Shown piece after piece: positions 34,449-43,000 of a DNA stretch of 64,000 bases. The stretch comes from Marinovum algicola (GTDB taxonomy: Bacteria; Pseudomonadota; Alphaproteobacteria; Rhodobacterales; Rhodobacteraceae). Position 1 is the stretch's first letter; each line of letters starts with the position of its first letter. A program made the position numbers and the translations under genes. Under the pieces are notes generated by a model that did not search any database, was not told where the DNA came from, and saw only the letters and a program-made list of their open reading frames with translations. The stretch spans positions 1 to 64,000 of the forward strand of contig NZ_FNYY01000008.1 in assembly GCF_900109145.1 (NCBI RefSeq), given 5' to 3'.

Positions 34449-35966
34449 ATGACCGACCAGCCCTTTGCGCTTTGTCTGCACGCCGGCGACAACGTTCTTG
34501 TCGCCCTGCGCGCCGTGCCGCCGGGCACCCGGTTGCCCGGCGATGTGACCGCGCAAGAGGCGGTTCCGGCGGGCCACAAGATCGCGCTGCGCGACCTGCG
34601 GCGCGGCGAGAATATCCTGAAATACGGCCAGATCATCGGCGCGGCGAGCGCTGACATTTCCGCTGGCGCGCATGTTCATGTGCACAACCTCGGCATGGGG
34701 GCGCACAAACAGGATCACGCCTTCGGCACCGCCGCGCAGCCCCTGCCGAAAGCGGAGGCGGCGGCCGAATTCCAGGGCTTTCACCGCCCCTCCGGCCGGG
34801 TCGGCACACGCAATTACATCGGCATCCTCACCTCGGTGAACTGCGCCGGTTCGGTGGCGCGGTTCATTGCCGAAGGCGCGGCCGCGGCGGACATTCTGGC
34901 CGAATTCCCCAATGTCGACGGCATCGTGCCCATCGTGCATGGCACCGGCTGCGGCATGGCCGGCAAGGGCGAGGGCTATGAGACGCTGTTCCGCACCCTT
35001 GCGGGCTATGGCCACAGCGCCAATTTCGGCGCCATCCTGATGATCGGGCTGGGCTGCGAGGTCATGCAGATCCCCGATCTGATCGACCGCAAGGCGCTCA
35101 AAGACAGCGCGCGGTTCCGCTACATGACGATCCAGCAACAGGGCGGCACCCGCGCCACCGTCGACAAGGGCGTGGCGATCCTGCGCGAGCTGGCGGCCGA
35201 GGCCGACAAGGCCCGCCGCGCCCCGGCCCCGGCCCGCCACCTGGTTCTGGGCATGCAATGCGGCGGCTCGGACGGCTATTCCGGCATCACCGCCAATCCG
35301 GCGCTGGGCGTGGCCTCGGATCTTCTGGTGCGCCATGGCGGCACCTCGATCCTGTCGGAAACTTCCGAGATCTACGGCGCCGAACACCTGCTGACCCGCC
35401 GCGCCGTGGATGCGCCGACCGGCCGCAAGCTGATCGACCTGATCGACTGGTGGGAAGATTACACCGCCCGCAACTTTGGCGAGATGGACAACAACCCCTC
35501 GCCCGGCAACAAGCGCGGCGGGCTGACCACCATTCTCGAGAAATCGCTGGGCGCGGTGGCCAAGGGCGGAAGCGCGCCGCTCTCGGGTGTGTACAAATAC
35601 GCCGAACCGATCGATCAGCCCGGCTTCGTCTTCATGGACAGCCCCGGATATGATCCCTGTTCGGTCACCGGGCAGATCGCTTCGGGCGCCAATCTGGTCG
35701 CCTTTACCACAGGCCGCGGCAGCGTCTCGGGCTATCAGCCGGTGCCGGCGATCAAGATCGCCTCGAATCCCGATCTCTGGCGGCGGATGGAGCCAGACAT
35801 GGACGTGAACTGCGGTGACATCCTCTCCGGCACCAGCCTCGAGGCTAAGGGGCAGGAGATTTTCGATCTGCTGCTTCAGGTGGCCTCCGGCAGCCAGACC
35901 AAGAGCGAGGCGCAGGGCTTTGGCGCGGTGGAATTCGTGCCCTGGCAAATCGGCGCCGTGATGTGA
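34449..35966 (+). CDS. UxaA-family sugar-acid dehydratase (altronate/galactarate dehydratase type)
   Basis: A 505-residue iron-dependent dehydratase. The N-terminal SAF-like domain (about 1-95) and the catalytic domain match UxaA/GarD proteins: FHRPSGRVGTRNYIGILTSVNCAG, GIVPIVHGTGCGM, LGMQCGGSDGYSGITANPALG and MDSPGYDPCSVTGQIASGANLVAFTTGRGS. The ATG at 34449 with AAGGA upstream is preferred to a GTG at 34434 overlapping the previous stop. In this cluster it is the only dehydratase candidate, so it likely converts L-fuconate (or a relative) to the 2-keto-3-deoxy acid. That job is done by an enolase-superfamily enzyme in better-known fucose pathways. Confidence 0.87.
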   Translation: MTDQPFALCLHAGDNVLVALRAVPPGTRLPGDVTAQEAVPAGHKIALRDLRRGENILKYGQIIGAASADISAGAHVHVHNLGMGAHKQDHAFGTAAQPLPKAEAAAEFQGFHRPSGRVGTRNYIGILTSVNCAGSVARFIAEGAAAADILAEFPNVDGIVPIVHGTGCGMAGKGEGYETLFRTLAGYGHSANFGAILMIGLGCEVMQIPDLIDRKALKDSARFRYMTIQQQGGTRATVDKGVAILRELAAEADKARRAPAPARHLVLGMQCGGSDGYSGITANPALGVASDLLVRHGGTSILSETSEIYGAEHLLTRRAVDAPTGRKLIDLIDWWEDYTARNFGEMDNNPSPGNKRGGLTTILEKSLGAVAKGGSAPLSGVYKYAEPIDQPGFVFMDSPGYDPCSVTGQIASGANLVAFTTGRGSVSGYQPVPAIKIASNPDLWRRMEPDMDVNCGDILSGTSLEAKGQEIFDLLLQVASGSQTKSEAQGFGAVEFVPWQIGAVM

Positions 35967-35988
35967 CGGCGCGCAAGGGAGACAAGAT

Positions 35989-36714
35989 ATGACAAGCGAT
36001 CTGACAGGCCAGCGCGTGCTGGTGACGGCCGCCGCCCAGGGCATCGGCCGCGCCACCGCCCAAGCCTTTGCCCGCGCCGGCGCGCGGGTGCTGGCCACCG
36101 ATATCAACGCGCCCGGCCTAGCCGGGCTCGATGGCTGCGAGACCGCGCGGCTCGACGTTCTGGATGCGGAATGCGTCGCCGAGGTCTGCGCCCGGGCCGG
36201 AGCGGTCGATGTGCTGTTCAACGCCGCCGGCGTGGTGCACAGCGGCACGGTGCTGGACTGTTCCGAGGCCGAGCTCGACTTTGCCTATGACCTCAACGTC
36301 AAATCGATGGTGCGGATGGTGCAGGCGGTGCTGCCGGGCATGCTCGAGCGCAAGTCGGGCACGATCCTCAACGTCTCGTCGGTGGCCTCGTCGGTCCAGG
36401 GCGTGCCCAACCGTTTTGTCTATTCCACCACCAAGGCGGCGGTGCTCGGCCTGACCAAGGCGATTGCCGCCGATCACGTGGCGCAGGGCATCCGCTGCAA
36501 TGCGATCTGCCCCGGCACGGTGCAATCGCCGTCGCTCGACGACCGGCTTGCGGCGGGCGGCGACTACGAGGCCGCCCGCGCCGCCTTTGTCGCGCGGCAG
36601 CCGATGGGGCGCATCGCCGCGCCGGAAGAGATCGCCGATCTTGCGGTCTACCTGGCCGGCGCCACGTTCACCACCGGCCAGGCCTGTTGCATCGACGGCG
36701 GCTGGACCCTCTGA
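35989..36714 (+). CDS. SDR dehydrogenase, 2-keto-3-deoxy-L-fuconate dehydrogenase type
   Basis: A 241-residue short-chain dehydrogenase with TAAAQGIGRATAQAFA (nucleotide loop), NAAGVVH, the catalytic Ser in LNVSSVASS and YSTTKAAVLGLTK (Tyr and Lys). The sequence pattern, including VPNRFVYSTTKAAV and GIRCNAICPGTVQSPSL, is that of the 2-keto-3-deoxy-L-fuconate dehydrogenase/DHRS6 group. It oxidises the dehydratase product at C4. It lies 22 bp after the dehydratase with AAGGGAGACAAGAT as ribosome site, and 22 bp before the hydrolase gene. Confidence 0.9.
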   Translation: MTSDLTGQRVLVTAAAQGIGRATAQAFARAGARVLATDINAPGLAGLDGCETARLDVLDAECVAEVCARAGAVDVLFNAAGVVHSGTVLDCSEAELDFAYDLNVKSMVRMVQAVLPGMLERKSGTILNVSSVASSVQGVPNRFVYSTTKAAVLGLTKAIAADHVAQGIRCNAICPGTVQSPSLDDRLAAGGDYEAARAAFVARQPMGRIAAPEEIADLAVYLAGATFTTGQACCIDGGWTL

Positions 36715-36736
36715 TTTTCCTCAAGAAAGACGACAA

Positions 36737-37579
36737 ATGAAACTGCTTCGCCATGGCGCTCCGGGCGCCGAAAAACCCGGCCTGATGCACAGCGACGGCA
36801 CCATCCGCGACCTCAGCGGCCTGATCGACGATCTCGCCGGCGCGGCGCTGTCGCCCGAGAGCCTGGCCAGGCTTGCCGCAGTCGATGCCGGCGGGCTGCC
36901 CGAAGTCGCGGGCAATCCCCGGCTCGGGCCGCCGGTGGCGGGCACCGGAAAATTCATCTGCATCGGGCTGAACTATGCCGATCACGCCGCCGAAAGCGGC
37001 ATGGAGGTGCCGCCCGAGCCGGTGATCTTCATGAAGGCGACCTCGGCGATCTGCGGCCCGAACGACCCGATCATCCTTCCGCGTGGCTCGGAAAAGACCG
37101 ACTGGGAGGTCGAGCTTGCGGTGATCATCGGCAAGGCAGCGAAATATGTCAGCGAGGCCGAGGCGCTGGACCATGTGGCCGGCTACGCAATCACCAACGA
37201 CGTTTCGGAACGGGCCTTCCAGGCCGAACGCGCCGGTCAGTGGACCAAGGGCAAGAGCTGCGACAACTTCGGCCAGATCGGCCCCTGGCTGGTCACCCGG
37301 GACGAGGTCTCCGATCCGCAGAACCTCGCCATGTGGCTCACCGTGAACGGTGAGACGATGCAGGACGGCTCCTCCAAAACGATGGTCTATGGCGTCGCGC
37401 ATCTTGTGCATTATCTCAGCCAGTTCATGACGTTGCACCCCGGCGACGTGATCTCGACCGGCACCCCGCCGGGCGTCGGGCTGGGGATGAAGCCGCCGCG
37501 CTACCTCAAGGCCGGCGACGTGGTGGAGCTTGGCATCGCCGGGCTGGGCCAGCAGCGCCAGGACGTGATCGCCGACTGA
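36737..37579 (+). CDS. fumarylacetoacetate hydrolase-family 2,4-diketo-3-deoxy-L-fuconate hydrolase
   Basis: A 280-residue FAH-fold protein with FICIGLNYADHAAESG, EPVIFMKATSAICGPNDPI (metal Glu region), EKTDWEVELAVIIGK, NDVSERAFQ and STGTPPGVGLGMKPPRYLKAGD. The pattern closely fits the hydrolases that split 2,4-diketo-3-deoxy-L-fuconate into pyruvate and L-lactate. It is the last gene of the unit and is followed by a hairpin. With the SDR it defines the non-phosphorylating route rather than the aldolase route. Confidence 0.9.
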   Translation: MKLLRHGAPGAEKPGLMHSDGTIRDLSGLIDDLAGAALSPESLARLAAVDAGGLPEVAGNPRLGPPVAGTGKFICIGLNYADHAAESGMEVPPEPVIFMKATSAICGPNDPIILPRGSEKTDWEVELAVIIGKAAKYVSEAEALDHVAGYAITNDVSERAFQAERAGQWTKGKSCDNFGQIGPWLVTRDEVSDPQNLAMWLTVNGETMQDGSSKTMVYGVAHLVHYLSQFMTLHPGDVISTGTPPGVGLGMKPPRYLKAGDVVELGIAGLGQQRQDVIAD

Positions 37580-37585
37580 GCCCGC

Positions 37586-37611
37586 CGAGGGGGACGGCAC
37601 CGCCCCCCTCG
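37586..37611 (+). terminator. hairpin after the sugar-catabolic operon
   Basis: CGAGGGGG and CCCCCTCG form an 8-bp stem with a 10-nt loop, 6 bp after the last stop. There is no T-run, so termination may be weak or factor-assisted. Confidence 0.5.
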
Positions 37612-37701
37612 ATCCGGCCCGTCGCCTTGACCGGCTCCCGCCCGCCCGGCGCCGGCATCCGCTTTGTGGCTTTGCACCTGCCTCGTTATGCTCTAAGGCG
37701 A

Positions 37702-37723
37702 CGGTCCGGGCCCCCCCGGACCG
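37702..37723. other. GC-rich hairpin CGGTCCGGG-CCCC-CCCGGACCG
   Basis: A perfect 9-bp stem with a 4-nt loop in the 274-bp gap between the sugar operon and the kinase gene. Without a T-tract it may be a second terminator-like structure or part of the kinase leader. The rest of this gap shows no gene or clear promoter. Confidence 0.4.
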
Positions 37724-37853
37724 ACACCCGACGCGCCCGGCTTCCGAGCCGGCGGCTGCGTGTCATGCTGCTTCCAGACGCTTGACCCGGCGGCGGATGC
37801 GGTCACACTCCGGCCGGGGTGCCACAGAGTCAGGCCATACAGGCAGGAGCGCA

Positions 37854-39077
37854 ATGACCGTACCAACGACCCGCATGCAGGACCACCAGGCCTTTCTCGG
37901 GGGAAACCACGACTTTCAGGCCGATATCGAGCTGATTGCCGGCAGCGAAACCGTGAGCGTCATTCTCGAAACCGTGCGCCTGGCGACCGGCATGCGCTTT
38001 GCCGCCGTCTCGCGGGTGACCGCGGATCGCTGGGTCGCCTGCCGCACCTCCGACGATATCTCGTTCAATCTGGCCAGCGGTGATGAGATCGCCATCGGCA
38101 GCACCTTTTGCCAGACCGCGCGCGACACCGGCGAACCGGTGGTCTTTGACGACGTCAACACCGACGAGGCCTTCGTGGATCATCCGATTGCCCGGCAATT
38201 CAATATCGTGAGTTATGTCTCGATCCCGATCTACCGCGACGATGGCAGCTTCTTCGGCACGCTCTGCGGCATCGACATCGTGCCGCGCCGGGTCAAGCGG
38301 CCCAGAGTGCAGGCGATGTTCCGGATGTTCGCCGATCTCATCGGCCGCAGCCTCGATACCGAAATGCGGCTCGAGGCGCAGGAACAGCTGGTCGAACATG
38401 AACGCCGACTGGCCGCCGCGCGCGAGGAATTCGTCGCCATCCTCGGCCATGACCTGCGCAATCCGGTGACCGCCTTTGGCGCCGGCCTGCGGCAGCTGCG
38501 CGGCGAGGCCCTCTCGGACCGGGCGGAACAGACCGTCGCGCTGATGCGGGCGGCGGTGCTGCGGATGGAAGATCTTATCGGCAACATGCTGATCCACGCC
38601 AAACAGCGGCTCGGCGGCGGGATTTCGGTCTCGGTGGTCGCGGATGCGCCGATCCGCCAGGCGATCAGCCAGGTGGTGGAAGAGGTGCGCATCGCCCATC
38701 CCGCGCATGAGGTGAGCCTCGATCTCGAGATCGACCGTCCGGTGAGCTGCGATGCGCCGCGGGTGGCGCAGGCGGTGTCGAACCTGCTGGCGAATGCGGT
38801 GCAGCACGGGCGCGAGGGTGGCCCGATCCGGGTTGCGGCCTTCTGCGACGATGCGGGCATGACCATCGCGGTCACCAACGCCGGCCCGGCGGTCTCGGAC
38901 GATTTCGCCCAGAAACTATTCGAGCCCTTCCGCCGCGCTGCCGGGTCCGGCGGCGATGGTCTCGGACTTGGGCTCTACATAGCTTCGGCCATCGCCACGG
39001 CGCATAACGGCCATCTCGAGGTCAAGAGCGGCGAAGGAGAGGTCACCTTCTCCTTTCGTCTGCCGCTCTTCGCCTGA
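37854..39077 (+). CDS. cytoplasmic GAF-domain sensor histidine kinase
   Basis: This 407-residue protein has no membrane segment. A GAF domain spans about 25-160 (SETVSVILETVRLATGMRFAAVSRV and IPIYRDDGSFFGTLCGIDI). A HisKA box follows (EEFVAILGHDLRNPVTAFGAGLRQL) with the phospho-His, then an HATPase domain with NLLANAVQHGREG (N box) and GGDGLGLGLYIAS (G box). The start at 37854 follows CAGGAGCGCA. No response regulator is adjacent, so it is an orphan kinase. A cysteine or bilin ligand is not obvious, and the signal is unknown. Confidence 0.88.
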   Translation: MTVPTTRMQDHQAFLGGNHDFQADIELIAGSETVSVILETVRLATGMRFAAVSRVTADRWVACRTSDDISFNLASGDEIAIGSTFCQTARDTGEPVVFDDVNTDEAFVDHPIARQFNIVSYVSIPIYRDDGSFFGTLCGIDIVPRRVKRPRVQAMFRMFADLIGRSLDTEMRLEAQEQLVEHERRLAAAREEFVAILGHDLRNPVTAFGAGLRQLRGEALSDRAEQTVALMRAAVLRMEDLIGNMLIHAKQRLGGGISVSVVADAPIRQAISQVVEEVRIAHPAHEVSLDLEIDRPVSCDAPRVAQAVSNLLANAVQHGREGGPIRVAAFCDDAGMTIAVTNAGPAVSDDFAQKLFEPFRRAAGSGGDGLGLGLYIASAIATAHNGHLEVKSGEGEVTFSFRLPLFA

Positions 39078-39117
39078 GCGTCAGCCACCGGCTGATCACG
39101 TATTCCGATTGAAAATA

Positions 39118-39149
39118 CCGCGGACCGGAGGGTCGCCCCCGGTCCGCGG
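39118..39149. terminator. bidirectional terminator-like hairpin between the kinase and trpS
   Basis: CCGCGGACCGG and CCGGTCCGCGG form a perfect 11-bp stem with a 10-nt loop between two convergent genes. There is an A-rich stretch (GAAAATA) to its left, which gives a short U-run when read from trpS. Confidence 0.65.
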
Positions 39150-39166
39150 CCGGCGATCCGCGGCGG

Positions 39167-40201
39167 TCAGCCCCGGACCATGCCGACAATGTCATAGGCC
39201 CGCTCGAGGATCGGCGCCGCGATGGCCCGCGCACGGCCGGCGCCATGCGCCAGGATACGGTCGATCTCGCCGACATCGCCCATCAGCCGCGACATCTCGG
39301 TCGAGATCGGCGAGAGCTTGGCCACCGCCAGATCGGCCAGCATCGGCTTGAACTCCGAGAATTGCCGCCCGCCGGCCTCGGCCAGCACCTCTGCCACCGT
39401 CTGGTTGTTCAGCGCGGCATAGATATTGACGAGGTTGCGCGCCTCGGGCCGGTCCTCGAGCCCCTCGGCCTCCGAGGGCAGCGCCTCGGGATCGGTCTTG
39501 GCCTTGCGGATCTTCTTGGCGATCATGTCGGCATCATCGGTCAGGTTGATCCGCGAGGCGTCCGAGGGATCGCTTTTTGACATCTTCTTCGACCCGTCGC
39601 GCAGCGACATCACCCGCGTCGCGGTGCCCTCGATCACCGGTTCGGTGATCGGAAAGAAATCGACGCCGAAATCGTTGTTGAACTTGATCGCAATGTCGCG
39701 GGTCAGCTCGATATGCTGCTTCTGGTCTTCGCCCACCGGCACATGGGTCGCGTGATAGGTCAGGATATCGGCCGCCATCAGCGCCGGATAGGCGAACAGG
39801 CCCAGCGAGGCATTTTCCTGGTTCTTGCCGGCCTTGTCCTTCCATTGCGTCATGCGCTTCATCCAGCCCATGCGTGCCACGCAGTTGAAGATCCAGGCAA
39901 GCTCGGCATGGGCCGAGACCTGGGACTGGTTGAACAGCACCGACTTGTCGGGGTCGACGCCCGAGGCGATGAAGCCCGCCGCCAGCTCGCGGGTGGCGCG
40001 GCGCAGGTCGGCCGGATCCTGCCAGACGGTGATCGCATGCATGTCGACCATGCAGAAGATCGATTGAACGCCGCTGTCCTGGCTGTCGGCAAAGCGCTTG
40101 AGCGCGCCGAGATAATTGCCGAGATGCAGGTTGCCCGAGGGCTGGATGCCCGAAAAGACGCGCGGGGTGAAGGCAGATGGGGTTTGGACGCCCTCTGTCA
40201 T
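39167..40201 (-). CDS. trpS: tryptophanyl-tRNA synthetase
   Basis: This 344-residue class I synthetase charges tRNA-Trp. The HIGH-type motif reads [13 protein letters not shown] near residue 20, and the KMSKS loop is [10 protein letters not shown] near residue 205. [11 protein letters not shown] and [34 protein letters not shown] are standard for bacterial TrpRS. The length is normal. It is a single gene on the minus strand, divergent from the rhomboid-like gene. Confidence 0.97.
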   Translation of the reverse strand: MTEGVQTPSAFTPRVFSGIQPSGNLHLGNYLGALKRFADSQDSGVQSIFCMVDMHAITVWQDPADLRRATRELAAGFIASGVDPDKSVLFNQSQVSAHAELAWIFNCVARMGWMKRMTQWKDKAGKNQENASLGLFAYPALMAADILTYHATHVPVGEDQKQHIELTRDIAIKFNNDFGVDFFPITEPVIEGTATRVMSLRDGSKKMSKSDPSDASRINLTDDADMIAKKIRKAKTDPEALPSEAEGLEDRPEARNLVNIYAALNNQTVAEVLAEAGGRQFSEFKPMLADLAVAKLSPISTEMSRLMGDVGEIDRILAHGAGRARAIAAPILERAYDIVGMVRG

Positions 40202-40295
40202 GGGATTTCTCCGTCTGGATTTTCGATCGTTCAGCGCTTACCCATGGCATCCGAGGCCGTCAAGCCGAAGGCCCGGAGCCACAGCAGGAGCGCCC

Positions 40296-40979
40296 ATGTC
40301 CGATCCGTTCAACCATCCGCCGGTCAACCCGTTGCCGCCGGCCATCACCGGGCTGTTCCTGGTGATCGCCGGGATCGAGCTGGCCTTTCAGGCCGGCACC
40401 CAGGGCTTTGTCGGTGGGCCGCAGGCGGTGGGCTGGCGGCTGAACGCGATGCAGAACTTCGCCTTTTCCGGCGATATCTTCGACTGGATGCTGGCCAATG
40501 GCATCTACCCGCCCGAGCAGCTTCTGCGTTTTGTCAGCTATCCCTTCATCCAGGCCAATTTCACCCATGCGCTGTTTGTCGGCGTGATGCTGCTGGCGCT
40601 GGGCAAATGGGTCGGCGAGGTGATGGGTGGGGCGCGGGTGATCGCGCTGTTTTTCTTTGCCTCGGTGGTCGGGGCGGCAGCCTATGGCCTGCTGCTCGAC
40701 GATCCGGTGCCGTTGATCGGCGGCTTTCCGGGTGTCTACGGCATTATCGGTGGCTTTACCCTGCTGCTCTGGCGGCGACTGGGCGAAGAGGGCGCGCCGC
40801 AGGCGCGGGCGTTTTTCCTGATCGGCGCGCTGCTGCTCATCCGGCTGGTGTTCGGCCTGCTTTACGGCACCGATGCCACCTGGGCGGCCGATTTCGCGGG
40901 CTTTGCCGCAGGTTTTCTGCTGGCCGGGGTGCTGGCGCCGGGCGGCTGGCGCGCCGTTCTGGCGCGGATCCGGCGATAG
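40296..40979 (+). CDS. rhomboid-like membrane protein lacking the catalytic dyad
   Basis: A 227-residue protein with about six membrane helices and the rhomboid layout. NFTHALFVGVMLLALGKWVGE (residues 89-108) matches the helix-2 His-rich loop region. The serine helix region GGFPGVYGIIGGF (142-154) occupies the place of GxSG, and DATWAADFAGFAAGFLL matches the helix-6 H-x-x-G region. At the two catalytic positions the residues are Pro145 instead of Ser and Asp199 instead of His, so proteolysis is not expected. The start at 40296 follows CAGGAGCGCCC. It may act as a pseudoprotease that binds membrane proteins. Confidence 0.8.
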   Translation: MSDPFNHPPVNPLPPAITGLFLVIAGIELAFQAGTQGFVGGPQAVGWRLNAMQNFAFSGDIFDWMLANGIYPPEQLLRFVSYPFIQANFTHALFVGVMLLALGKWVGEVMGGARVIALFFFASVVGAAAYGLLLDDPVPLIGGFPGVYGIIGGFTLLLWRRLGEEGAPQARAFFLIGALLLIRLVFGLLYGTDATWAADFAGFAAGFLLAGVLAPGGWRAVLARIRR

Positions 40980-40982
40980 GGC

Positions 40983-42074
40983 TCAGACCTCGGGCGTGGC
41001 CGATGTGTTCTTGGGCGACGGCGCCGCCGCGACTTCGCCCGGAACCTCCCCTTCGAAGACGTCGAGCATGACCAGCAGGATCGCCAGCATCGGGATCGCC
41101 ACGATGGCTCCGATCGGCCCCCAGAGCCAGAGCCAGACCACCAGAGAGACAAAGATCAGCAGCGGGTTTATCGCGATGTTCTTGCCGACCAGCGCCGGCG
41201 TGACGAACTGCGCCTCGATCAGGTTGAACAGCAGATAGAGCACCGGCGGCAGGATCACCATGATGCCGTCGAAGGCCAGCAGCCCGGCGAGGCTGAGTCC
41301 GAGAACCATCCCGATCGGACCGATATAGAGGATGTAGTTCAGCATTGCCGCCGCCAGCCCCCAGATCACCGGGCCAGGCAGGCCGATCAGCGCCAGCGCG
41401 CTGCCAACCGCCGCGCCAAGGCCGAAATTGATCGTGGTGATCGTCAGGAAATAGCGCGAGACGACGCGTTCGGCGCGGGTGAGGCGGCGCATGATCTCGG
41501 GCGTTTCCGCCGAAGAGCCGATCTTGCGCGACATGTAGACATAGATGTTCTTGCGGGTGAACAAAAAGAAGAACAGCGCCCCGACAAAGATCAGGAATTG
41601 CGCCAGGAACACCGGCGCCAGCAGGATGGCGCTGGTCAGATTGGGCATCACCGGGTCACCTTCGGCGTCGGTCTGGCCGTTGCCGTCACCGCCGAGGGCC
41701 TGTTCGACCTCGCGGTTGACGTCCTCGAGGCCGCGGATCAGCCCGCGGAGCTCCTCGATGAAGCTGCGCAGTTCGAGCCGGATGCGTGGCACCTCTTCGG
41801 CGACGCGCCAGACCACGGGTTCCACCAGGATAACAAGCACCCCGATGCCGCAGACCCCCGCAAACAGCACCAAGGCCGAGGCCAGCCCGCTTGACAGCCC
41901 GAGCTTTTCAAGCCCGTCGGTCACCGGCGCCAGCATGACGCCGGTAATTGTCGCGAGCGTCAGCGGCGCAAAAATGTCTGCCCCCGCCTTGAGCGTCGCG
42001 AACACAAGGATCGCGGCGATGACGATGACGGCGGACCGCAGGATCGGGTCGGGATTTTTGTATCGATGAGCCAC
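40983..42074 (-). CDS. AI-2E transporter / PerM-family membrane protein
   Basis: A 363-residue integral membrane protein of the AI-2E transporter (UPF0118) family, with about seven to eight helices and the family signatures ATITGVMLAPVTDGLEKLGL, INFGLGAAVGSALALIGLPGPVIWGLAAAMLNYILYIGPIGM and INPLLIFVSLVVWLWLWGPIGAIVAIPML. Substrate varies in the family (autoinducer, ions, unknown), so transport of AI-2 is not implied. The start is GTG at 42074 with no ribosome site. An EcfG-like promoter motif lies so close that the transcript could be nearly leaderless. Confidence 0.87.
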   Translation of the reverse strand: MAHRYKNPDPILRSAVIVIAAILVFATLKAGADIFAPLTLATITGVMLAPVTDGLEKLGLSSGLASALVLFAGVCGIGVLVILVEPVVWRVAEEVPRIRLELRSFIEELRGLIRGLEDVNREVEQALGGDGNGQTDAEGDPVMPNLTSAILLAPVFLAQFLIFVGALFFFLFTRKNIYVYMSRKIGSSAETPEIMRRLTRAERVVSRYFLTITTINFGLGAAVGSALALIGLPGPVIWGLAAAMLNYILYIGPIGMVLGLSLAGLLAFDGIMVILPPVLYLLFNLIEAQFVTPALVGKNIAINPLLIFVSLVVWLWLWGPIGAIVAIPMLAILLVMLDVFEGEVPGEVAAAPSPKNTSATPEV

Positions 42075-42082
42075 AGGTCAGC

Positions 42083-42108
42083 AACCCTGTGAACCCGGGC
42101 CGGGTTCC
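42083..42108 (-). promoter_or_regulatory. possible EcfG-type promoter (GGAAC-N17-GGTT)
   Basis: Read on the minus strand, GGAAC at 42108-42104 and GGTT at 42086-42083 are 17 bp apart. The -10 is only 8 bp from the GTG start of the AI-2E-family gene, which makes this the least certain member of the set. Confidence 0.3.
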
Positions 42109-42181
42109 CGCCAGTGGGCGATATTGTTGCCGGGCTTGCGGGTCTGCGTCGCTGCCGCGACGGGCGCGGTCGCGGCCGATG

Positions 42182-42913
42182 TCAGATCAGCGGGCGGGTG
42201 ATCTGCTCGCGGTCGGGTTCGAGCTGCGCCAGTTCGCAGAGCGCGTCGTATTTCCGGACCGTCAGCATCCCGTTCTGCCAGGACGCCAGGCCACGTTCGC
42301 GCAGGCGGGTGAGCATCTTGTTGGTATGCACTAGCGACAGCCCCAGCGCATCGGCGAGATCATGTTGTTTGTAGGGCAGGGGCAGCCGGTTTTTTCGGAC
42401 GAGGCCCTGCGCACTGCCCCGGTCGTAAAGCCGGACAAAGGCCCGCGCGATGCGCTCGAGGCCATTCATCCGGCCAATGACCGCCAGGCTCTCGCCCAGG
42501 AGATGCTCTTCGACCGCGGCGACCCAGGTCAGGTCAAAGGCCCGGTCCGGGTGGTCCGCGAACAAAGACCACAACGCCTTGCGGTCAAAGACGCAGAGCC
42601 GCATCTGTGTCGTCGCCTCGACCGAATGCTGCATTTCGGACATCACGCCCGCCTGCAAGCCAAGGAAATCTCCGGGGAAAACGAAATTGATCACCTGACG
42701 TTCGCCGCCCGACAACGTCTTGTAGCGCAGGCCCATGCCTTCGAGCACGGTAAACAGCTGCGGGCTGTTCGACCCTTCCATCATCAACGTCGCGCCGCCC
42801 TCGATGGCCAGCTCGCCGGATTTGAACTCCTGCATGAAGGCCAGTTCTTTCTCGGTCAGAGGATCGAAAATCGGCCACTTTCGCAGCGGGCAGCTTCGGC
42901 AAGGCGTGGTCAT
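42182..42913 (-). CDS. Crp/Fnr-family regulator with three of the four Fnr-type cysteines
   Basis: A 243-residue regulator with a cyclic-nucleotide-binding-fold domain (about 20-135) and a C-terminal winged helix with QHDLADALGLSLVHTNKMLTRLRERGL. The N-terminus reads CRSCPLRKWPIF: Cys5 and Cys8 match the first two Fnr iron-sulfur ligands, but the third position is Pro14. Cys107 (MRLCVFD) matches the internal fourth ligand. An oxygen-sensing cluster is therefore uncertain. FPGDFLGLQAG is a normal family turn. It is divergent from the receiver-like gene at 43001. Confidence 0.88.
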   Translation of the reverse strand: MTTPCRSCPLRKWPIFDPLTEKELAFMQEFKSGELAIEGGATLMMEGSNSPQLFTVLEGMGLRYKTLSGGERQVINFVFPGDFLGLQAGVMSEMQHSVEATTQMRLCVFDRKALWSLFADHPDRAFDLTWVAAVEEHLLGESLAVIGRMNGLERIARAFVRLYDRGSAQGLVRKNRLPLPYKQHDLADALGLSLVHTNKMLTRLRERGLASWQNGMLTVRKYDALCELAQLEPDREQITRPLI

Positions 42914-43000
42914 GGCAAGAAACCTTGTCTTGGTATGTCATATTTTAATGCAAGGGTTGGGCGAAGGAATCAATATGCTTTCATGAGCAGAGGGGAATCG

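Noticed and set aside
40983-42074. Quorum-sensing AI-2 exporter
   Set aside because: The family name does not prove the substrate, and no lsr or luxS genes are in the window.
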